This document shows, in pieces, positions 56,076 to 64,000 of a stretch of 64,000 nucleotides of DNA. Origin of the DNA: Lucinisca nassula. Its lineage: Eukaryota > Mollusca > Bivalvia > Lucinida > Lucinidae. Under the pieces are notes generated by a model. That model did not search any database. It had not been told where the DNA came from and was given only the letters and a program-made list of their open reading frames with translations. Position numbers and translations under genes: made by a program. The stretch is taken from contig OY757015.1 of assembly GCA_963580285.1 (NCBI GenBank), positions 132,998,029-133,062,028 on the forward strand, read 5' to 3'. Positions within the stretch are counted from its first letter, which is position 1; the number at the start of each line of letters is the position of its first letter.

Positions 56076-59000
56076 AAGTGTCCTTGGTGGGAACACCCTA
56101 TATAACATACCATAAGAAAGTGTTCCTAATGGGAACAGTCCATTAAACATGCCTACAGGAAGTGTCCTTGGTGAGCACATTCCATTAAACATAGGTACAG
56201 AAATTGTCTTTGGTGGGAACAGTGTATTGAACATAGCTTCAGAAACTGTCCGTGCTGGGAACAGTCTATTAAACATACCTACAGAAGTGTACGTACTGGG
56301 AACAGTCTATACATCATAACTCCAGAAAGATTCAGTGATGGGGACAGTCTAACTGACATAGGTTCAGACAGTGTCCTTGGCGGGAACAGTCTATTAAACA
56401 TACCTACAGGAGTGTCCGTCCGTCTATTGAACATACCTTCAGAAGTGTCCGTGCTGGGAAGAGACTAATATTCATAGCTACAGAAAGTATCCTTGTCGGG
56501 AACAGTCTATTAAACATAATTACAGAAAGTGTCCTTGGTGCCAACAGTCTATTAAACATGGCTACAGAAAGTGACCTTGGTGGGGACATTCTATTTAACA
56601 TAGCTACAGAAAGTGTCCTTGGTGGGAACAGATTATTAAACATACGTATAGAAAGAGTCCTTGTTGGAAACAGTCTATTAAACATATATACAGAAGTGTC
56701 CGTGCTGGAAACAGCCTATTAAACATAGCTACAAAAAGTGTCCATGCTGGGAACAGTCTATTAAACATAGCTAAAGAAAGTGTTTTGGTGGGAACAGTCT
56801 ATTAAACCAGTAAACGAACCTACATAAAGTGTCCTTGGTGGGAACAGTTTATTAAACATACGTATAGAAAGAGTCCTTGTTGGAAACAGTCTATTTAACA
56901 TATATACAGAAGTGTCCGTGCTGGAAACAGCCTATTAAACATAGCTACAAAAAGTGTCCATGCTGGGAACAGTCTATTAAACATAGCTACATGAAGTGTC
57001 CTTGGTGGGAACAGTCTGTTAAAATGGCTACAGAAAGTGTCCTGGGTGGGAACATTCTATTAAACATAGCTACAAAAAGTGTCCATGCTGGGAACATTCT
57101 ATTAAACATAGCTACATGAAGTGTCCTTGGTGGGAACAGTCTGTTAAAAACGGCTACAGAAAGTGTCCTTGGTTGGGACATTCTATTAAACATAGCTACA
57201 GAAAGTGTCCTTGGTGGGAACGGTTTATTAAACATACGTATAGAAAGAGTCCTTGTTGGAAACAGTCTATTAAACATATATACAGAAGTGTCCGTGCTGG
57301 AAAAAGCCTATTAACATAGCTACAAAAAGTGTCCATGCTGGGAACAGTCTATTAAACATAGCTACATGAAGTGTCCTTGGTGGGAACAGTCTGTTAAAAT
57401 GGCTACAGAAAGTGTCCTTGGTGGGAACATTCTATTAAACATAGCTACAAAAAGTGTCCATGCTGGGAACATTCTATTAAACATAGCTACATGAAGTGTC
57501 CTTGGTGGGAACAGTCTGTTAAAAACGGCTACAGAAAGTGTCCTTGGTGGGGACATTCTATTAAACATAGCAACAGAAAGTGTCCTTGGTGGGAACGGTT
57601 TATTAAACATACGTATAGAAAGAGTCCTTGTTGGAAACAGTCTATTAAACATAGCTACAGAAGTGTCCGTGCTGGAAACAGCCTATTAACATAGCTACAA
57701 AAAGTGTCCATGCTGGGAACAGTCTATTAAACATAGCTACATGAAGTGTCCTTAGTGGGAACTGTCTGTTAAAAATGGCTACAGAAAGTGTCCTTGGTGG
57801 GAACATTCTATTAAACATAGCTACAAAAAGTGTCCATGCTGGGAACAGTCTATTAAACATAGCTACATGAAGTGTCCTTGGTGGGAACAGTCTGTTAAAA
57901 ACGGCTACAGAAAGTGTCCTTGGTGGGGTCATTCTATTTAACATAGCTACAGAAAGTGTCCTTGGTGGGAACAGTTTATTAAACATAAGTATAGAAAGAG
58001 TCCTTGTTGGAAACTGTCTATTAAACATATATACAGAAGTGTCCGTGCTGGAAACAGCCTATTAAACATAGCTACAAAAAGTGTCCCTGCTGGGAACAGT
58101 CTATTAAACATAGCTACATGAAGTGTCCTTAGTGGGAACATTCTGTTAAAAATGGCTACAGAAAGTGTCCTTGGTGGGAACATTCTATTAAACATAGCTA
58201 CAGAAAGTGTCCATGCTGGGAACAGTCTATTAAACATAGCTACATGAAGTGTCCTTGGTGGGAACAGTCTGTTAAAAACGGCTACAGAAAGTGTCCTTGG
58301 TGGGGACATTCTATTAAACATAGCTACAGAAAGTGTCCTTGGTGGGAACAGTTTATTAAACATACGTATAGAAAGAGTCCTTGTTGGAAACAGTCTATTA
58401 AACATATATACAGAAGTGTCCGTGCTGGAAACAGCCTATTAAACATAGCTACAAAAAGTGTCCATGCTGGGAACAGTCTATTAAACATAGCTACATGAAG
58501 TGTCCTTAGTGGGAACAGTCTGTTAAAAATGACTACAGAAAGTGTCCTTGGTGGGAACATTCTATTAAACATAGCTACAAAAAGTGTCCATGCTGGGAAC
58601 AGTCTATTAAACATAGCTACATGAAGTGTCCTTGGTGGGAACAGTCTGTTTAAAACGGCTACAGAAAGTGTCCTTGGTGGGGACATTCTATTAAACATAG
58701 CTACAGAAAGTGTCCTTGGTGGGAACGGTTTATTAAGCATACGTATAGAAAGAGTCCTTGTTGGAAACCATCAATTAAACATATATACAGAAGTGTCCGT
58801 GCTGGAAACAGCCTATTAACATAGCTACAAAAAGTGTCCATGCTGAGAACAGTCTATTAAACATAGCTACATGAAGTGTCCTTAGTGGGAACTGTCTGTT
58901 AAAAATGGCTACAGAAAGTGTCCTTGGTGGGAACATTCTATTAAACATAGCTAATAAAAGTGTCCATGCTGGGAACAGTCTATTAAACATAGCTACATGA

Positions 59001-62000
59001 AGTGTCCTTGGTGGGAACAGTCTGTTAAAAACGGCTACAGAAAGTGTCCTTGGTGGGGACATTCTATTTAACATAGCTACAGAAAGTGTCCTTGGTGGGA
59101 ACAGTTTATTAAACATAAGTATAGAAAGAGTCCTTGTTGGAAACAGTCTATTAAACATATATACAGAAGTGTCCGTGCTGGAAACAGCCTATTAAACATA
59201 GCTACAAAAAGTGTCCATGCTGGGAACAGTCTATTTAACATAGCTACACGAAGTGTCCTTGGTGGGAACAGTCTGTTAAAAACGGCTACAGAAAGTGTCC
59301 TTGGTGGGGGCATTCTATTAAAGACAGCTACAGAAAGTGTCCTTGGTGGGAACAGTTTTTTAAACATACGTATAGAAAGAGTCCTTGTTGGAAACAGTCT
59401 ATTAAGCATATATACAGAAGTGTCCGTGCTGGAAACAGCCTATTAAACATAGCTACAAAAAGTGTCCATGCTGGGAACAGTCTATTAAACATAGCTACAT
59501 GAAGTGTCCTTAGTGGGAACTGTCTGTTAAAAATGGCTACAGAAAGTGTCCTTGGTGGGAACATTCTATTAAACATAGCTACAAAAAGTGTCCATGCTGG
59601 GAACAGTCTATTAAACATAGCTACATGAAGTGTCCTTGGTGAGAACAGTCTGTTAAAAACGGCTACAGAAAGTGTCCTTGGTGGGGACATTCTATTTAAC
59701 ATAGCTACAGAAAGTGTCCTTGGTGGGAACAGTTTATTAAACATAAGTATAGAAAGAGTCCTTGTTGGAAACAGTCTATTAAACATATATACAGAAGTGT
59801 CCGTGCTGGAAACAGCCTATTAAACATAGCTACAAAAAGTGTCCATGCTGGGAACAGTCTATTTAACATAGCTACACGAAGTGTCCTTGGTGGGAACAGT
59901 CTGTTAAAAACGGCTACAGAAAGTGTCCTTGGTGGGGACATTCTATTAAAGATAGCTACAGAAAGTGTCCTTGGTGGGAACAGTTTTTTAAACATACGTA
60001 TAGAAAGAGTCCTTGTTGGAAACAGTCTATTAAACATATATACAGAAGTGTCCGTGCTGGAAACAGCCTATTAAACATAGCTACAAAAAGTGTCCATGCT
60101 GGGAACAGTCTATTAAACATAGCTACATGAAGTGTCCTTAGTGGGAACAGTCTGTTAAAAATGGCTACAGAAAGTGTCCTTGGTGGGAACATTCTATTAA
60201 ACATAGCTACAAAAAGTGTCCATGCTGGGAACAGTCTATTAAACATAGCTACATGAAGTGTCCTTGGTGGGAACAGTCTGTTAAAAACGGTTCCAGAAAG
60301 TGTCCTTGGTGGGAACATTCTATTAAACATAGCTACAGAAAGTGTCCTTGGTGGGTACAGTTTATTAAACATACGTATAGAAAGAGACCTTGTTGGAAAC
60401 AGCCTATTAAACATAGCTACAAAAATGGTTCCTTGCTGGGAACAGTCTATTAAACATAGCTACATGAAGTGTCCTTAGTGGGAACAGTCTGTTAAAAATG
60501 GCTACAGAAAGTGTCCTTGGTGGGAACATTCTATTAAACATAGCTACAAAAAGTGTCCATGCTGGGAACAGTCTATTATACATAGCTACATGAAGTGTCC
60601 TTGGTGGGAACAGTCTGTTAAAAACGGCTACAGAAAGTGTCCTTGGTGGGGACATTCTATTAAACATAGCTACAGAAAGTGTCCTTGGTGGGAACAGTTT
60701 ATTAAACATACGTTTAGAAAGAGTCCTTGTTGGAAACAGTCTATTCAACATATATACAGAAGTGTCCGTGCTGGAAACAGCCTATTAAACATAGGTACAA
60801 AAAGTGTCCATGCTGGGAACAGTCTATTAAACATAGCTACATGAAGTGTCCTTAGTGGGAACAGTCTGTTAAAAATGGCTACAGAAAGTGTCCTTGGTGG
60901 GAACATTCTATTAAACATAGCTGCAAAAAGTGTCCATGCTGGGAACAGTCTATTAAACATAGCTACATGAAGTGTCCTTGGTGGGAATAGTCTGTTAAAA
61001 ACGGCTTCAGAAAGTGTCCTTGGTGGGGACATTCTATTAAACATAGCTACAGAAAGTGTCCTTGGTGGGAAGAGTTTATTAAACATACGTATAGAAAGAG
61101 TCCTTGTTGGAAACAGTCTATTAAACATTATATACAGAAGTGTCCGTGCTGGAAACAGCCTATTAAACATAGCTACAAAAAGTGTCCATGCTGGGAACAG
61201 TCTATTAAACATAGCTACATGAAGTGTCCTTAGTGGGAACAGTCTGTTAAAAATGGCTACAGAAAGTGTCCTTGGCGGGAACATTCTATTAAACATAGCT
61301 ACAGAAAATGTCCATGCTGGGAACAGTCTATTAAACATAGCTACATGAAGTGCCCTTGGTGGGAACAGTCTGTTAAAAACGGCTACAGAAAGTGTCCTTG
61401 GTGGGGACATTCTATTTAACATAGCTACAGAAAGTGTCCTTGGTGGGAACAGTTTATTAAACATACGTATAGAAAGAGTCCTTGTTTGAAACAGTCTATT
61501 AAACATATATACAGAAGTGTCCGTGCTGGAAACAGCCTATTAAACATAGCTACAAAAAGTGTCCATGCTGGGAACAGTCTATTAAACATAGCTACATGAA
61601 GTGTCCTTGGTGGGAACAGTCTGTTAAAAATGGCTACAGAAAGTGTCCTTGGTGGGAACATTCTATTTAACATAGCTACAGAAAGTATCCTTGGTGGGAA
61701 CAGTGTATTAAACATACGTATAGAAAGAGACCTTGTTGGAAACAGTCTATTAAACATATATACAGAAGTGTCCGTGCTGGAAACAGCCAATTCTACATAG
61801 CTACAAAAAGTGTCCATGCTGGGAACAGTCTATTATACATATCTACAGAAAGTGTGCTTGGTGGGAACTTCTTATTAAACATACGTATAGAAAGTGTCCT
61901 TGTTGGAAACAGTCTATTAAACATACCAACAGAAGTATCCGTGCTGGGAACAATCTATTAAACATACCTACAGAAAGTGTCCTTGATGGGAACAGTCTAT

Positions 62001-62378
62001 TAAACATAGCTACAGAAAGTGTCCTTGCTGGGAAAAACTATGAAGCGTACTACAGAAAGTGTCCGTGGTGGGAACAGTCTTTTAAATATACCTACAGAAA
62101 GTGTCCATGCTGGGACCAGTCTTTTAATGATAGCTTTAGAAAGTGTCCGTGCTGGAAAATGTCTACTAACCATAACTACGAAAAGTGTCCTTGGTGGGAA
62201 CAGTCTATTTAACATACCTTTATAATTGTCCGGGCTGGGAACAGTCTATAAACATACCTACAGAAGTGTCTGTGCTTGGAACAGTCTATAAAACATACCT
62301 ACAGAAAGTGTCCTTGGTGGGAACAGTCTATTAAACATACCTATATAAATTGTCCTTGCTGGGAACAATCTATTAAAG
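56076..62378 (-). repeat. 42 bp tandem array, right arm
   Basis: Continuous array of about 150 units in reverse orientation (AGCTACAGAAAGTGTCCTTG, GTGGGAACAGTCTATTAAAC, AT). Nine-unit sets of about 377 bp are clear from 56830 to 61850; units at both edges are diverged and mirror the left arm edges. The longest frame, 60745-61506 on the minus strand, spans two sets because one indel restores the frame; it is still translated repeat. Confidence 0.95.
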
Positions 62379-63159
62379 GAGTACATGTATGGAATCCACC
62401 AATCGCTAAAAACAATTGCAGGAAATTGTTCAAATGTCTAGTTTGCTTTAAATCATGTGTATTAAATAAGGCTAAAAGGGATGCCGTTGAGAACCATGAA
62501 CGCATTCAAAAACGAAAATAGCAGAATCCATTTGTTGTTTGGGCCAGACAAGCTTGTTTCGGCCATCAAGGCCTCATCAGTAGCCCTAAAAGAAATGCTG
62601 AAAACGAGGATCAGCGGTTACGAGTATCAGCGTAAAACGTGGAAAATGACGTTGAAAGTTGACGTTACGTCAGAAGAAATTTCCAGTTTAATTTAACGTC
62701 ATGCGGCAAATTTTGTTTACGGATTATTTTGCTCCAGACAAGTGGAAAGTGCATGGATTTGTATGCGGTTTGTAGCCTGCTTCCACAATAGAATAATTTT
62801 TGTCTTTTAGTCAGAATGTTTCTTTTGTAAGGACTAATTGATTTTTAATTAGCTGGGTTAAATGCTTCTTTAAATTGACTCCTTTGATATTCATTTGGGA
62901 TCACGATACAATAAAAAACATCCCTTCGAATTCAACGTTGTTCTTCTTCTTTGTCCTGATGCAAAATAAATAGATGACTGACGGATGTTTTTAAGGTACA
63001 TGTAACCGGGCGCCAAGGGCACATAGGGGCTACCCCCAGTTCGCCAGCTGGGATTAGTTGGAGGTACTGCTCTTTTCCCTAGGCTGCCAATATGCTGACT
63101 CCTGTCTGCTTGACAGTTATCAGCTAGCCGATTGGGAGTTAGGTGACTTCATTCGCGGA
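62379..63159 (-). repeat. Right outer arm
   Basis: Inverted partner of 34921-35683, ending GTGACTTCATTCGCGGA. Small differences include TACATGTAACCGGGCGCC for TTACCTTAAAAAC-side sequence in the left arm, and an insertion around 63055-63070. The plus-strand frame at 62481-62696 reads through the ribozyme and mirrors the frame in the left arm. Confidence 0.85.
62541..62586 (-). ncRNA. Hammerhead ribozyme, intact, right arm
   Basis: Identical over all 46 nt to 35489-35534 but on the minus strand: GGGCTA, CTGATGA, GGCC-TTGAT-GGCC, GAAA, ACAAGCTTGT, C, TGGCCC. Predicted cut is between 62547 and 62546, 613 nt inside the right end. A transcript from the right flank inward would carry it, while the plus-strand transcript carries only its inactive complement. 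Confidence 0.88.
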
Positions 63160-63162
63160 TTG

Positions 63163-63283
63163 TTGTTGTTTTCCAGTTTCCCCGTGTCGCGGGTCGTCAG
63201 CTGGTGGGGTCCCAGGGAACGAATCCATGCTGGCACTACACCGTAGCCGTTCGGTGGTACCCCTATTCCCCGTTGCCGGTGAA
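63163..63283 (+). repeat. Dispersed repeat B, copy 2
   Basis: Near-identical to 3804-3926 (TTGTTGTTTTCCAGTTTCCC, GGGAACGAATCCATGCTGGC, TTCGGTGGTACCCCTATTCC). It starts within 5 bp of the end of the giant inverted repeat. Confidence 0.7.
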
Positions 63284-64000
63284 CAGGGAGACCATCGCTC
63301 GGCTCGAGCCCCGTCCGTCCATGTTTGTCGTCTCACGTCTCAGGTGTCTCCGAGCCCACGGGCATCCCCTTGCCCTGTAGCCAATCGCCGAGCTCCGTCC
63401 TGAGAGGTTTGCGAAACGGTGCCGTGACCTTTCCAGGTCTCGGTGGGGCTTATATTTTGTCTTACCGTTTGATTCAGGAGTACATGTGTCCTGTCGCTAA
63501 AGGGCATCTTTAAATGTAGGAGTTTCTGGGCTAGGCGTGCTTCATATTTCAAGGGCTGTGGATATGTCGCACAGTTCCAATGTGATCCTTTGTTTTTGTG
63601 CAACATAGTTTGGTTGTAGTAATTTGGAACTCCATTCTAAAGGTTTGGCTGCGTGATTGCACTGCGTTTAAGTTATAGCAGTGCTGTGCCTTGGGTTTTT
63701 GCGGTTTGCCGCAAAGGGGTGTGGGTTGTTTTGTGTAACAGGGTAGGCTCCGAGTTTGAACTTATCATTAAGGGGATCGTTTAGCAGTTACTTTTGTTTG
63801 AAAGTTTCATTGCGATTTGGAAGACGTTTCTAAAGATTGCTATACACGTTTCCATGTTACGTGTTATGCACCTTATATTCAATCAGGGGATTCGAGACAG
63901 TTTTTTTAGCCATTTTGTGGTGCTTATTTGCACCACAAAATTGTAGAGTCCATCCATTTCTTTCTTCTAGCTTGTAGCTTCAGCCGCATCTGCACCCTCA
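63284..64000. other. Unassigned GC-richer flank
   Basis: More GC-rich than its surroundings and free of the MITEs found elsewhere. Short frames on both strands (63143-63403, 63340-63606) have no recognisable domain. It may continue repeat B as part of a larger element that runs off the window. Confidence 0.35.
63912..63941. repeat. Short perfect hairpin
   Basis: ATTTTGTGGTGC and GCACCACAAAAT are 12 bp perfect arms around a TTATTT loop. Significance unknown. Confidence 0.6.

Larger units (their letters stand above)
34921..63159. mobile_element. Giant inverted-repeat (foldback-like) element with ribozyme ends
   Basis: From both ends inward, in mirrored order: an outer arm (34921-35683 and 62379-63159), arrays of a 42 bp repeat, an inner arm (50301-51038 and 55337-56075), and a centre of 4.3 kb. 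Left arm length without its nested insertion is about 10.0 kb, right arm 7.8 kb. Inverted arms made mostly of short tandem repeats are the hallmark of Foldback/Galileo-type elements. No transposase frame is present, so it would be non-autonomous. No target-site duplication was found: the right flank is repeat B, the left flank unrelated. A segmental inverted duplication or an assembly error is the alternative. Confidence 0.7.

Noticed and set aside
60745..61506. Long minus-strand frame in the right array as a gene
   Set aside because: Same satellite; a single-base indel joins two higher-order sets by chance.
34921..63159. Simple mirror-image assembly artefact
   Set aside because: Arms carry different array lengths, private substitutions, and nested insertions with clean junctions on one side only. 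It cannot be fully excluded without long reads.

Overview
This window looks like non-coding, repeat-dominated nuclear DNA of a marine or freshwater bivalve mollusc. That is an inference from several features together: low GC, mollusc-style dispersed elements starting ACAAGAGG with a GGATCGCTCACC block, tRNA-derived SINEs with metazoan-type central domains, long satellites, and hammerhead-ribozyme elements. It is not bacterial: there are no operons or long ORFs, and almost every open frame is a translated repeat. The only credible host-gene piece is one exon with good splice signals at 30146-30307, whose first 45 codons I cannot assign to a family. A decayed reverse transcriptase fragment lies at 33379-33670.

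Layout. 1-20 kb is a mosaic of MITEs (mainly a foldback family of about 290 bp with CATYACGAAAACACGCC ends), a 3 kb element with 95 bp inverted ends (1266-4244), two SINEs, inverted minisatellite pairs, and a family of small 'retrozyme-like' repeats of about 240-260 bp that carry a 46 nt type I hammerhead ribozyme. 20.1-26.35 kb is a satellite of about 38 monomers of about 162 bp, ending near a 23 bp assembly gap. 26.5-34.9 kb is MITE-rich and holds the exon, degenerate tandem repeats and the RT pseudogene. 34921-63159 is one huge inverted-repeat structure. 63.2-64 kb is an unassigned, GC-richer flank.

The structure at 34921-63159 is the main discovery candidate. Its two outer arms (about 765 and 780 bp) are nearly identical and inverted. 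Each carries the same complete hammerhead ribozyme, pointing inward, so a transcript entering from either end would be cut about 610 nt in. Inside lie long arrays of a 42 bp repeat, also inverted between the arms, then inner unique arms of about 740 bp, then a centre of about 4.3 kb with a smaller nested palindrome. The left arm has a 6.1 kb nested insertion whose junctions (host A^T, 3' hairpin plus CTAA, no target duplication) fit a Helitron-like element. The architecture resembles Foldback/Galileo-type elements, but I know of no described Foldback element with hammerhead ribozymes in its inverted arms.

Limits: all homology statements come from reading the sequence by eye. Edges of decayed repeats are approximate to about 5-20 bp, family names for transposable elements are tentative, and an assembly error inside the large palindrome or the arrays cannot be excluded.
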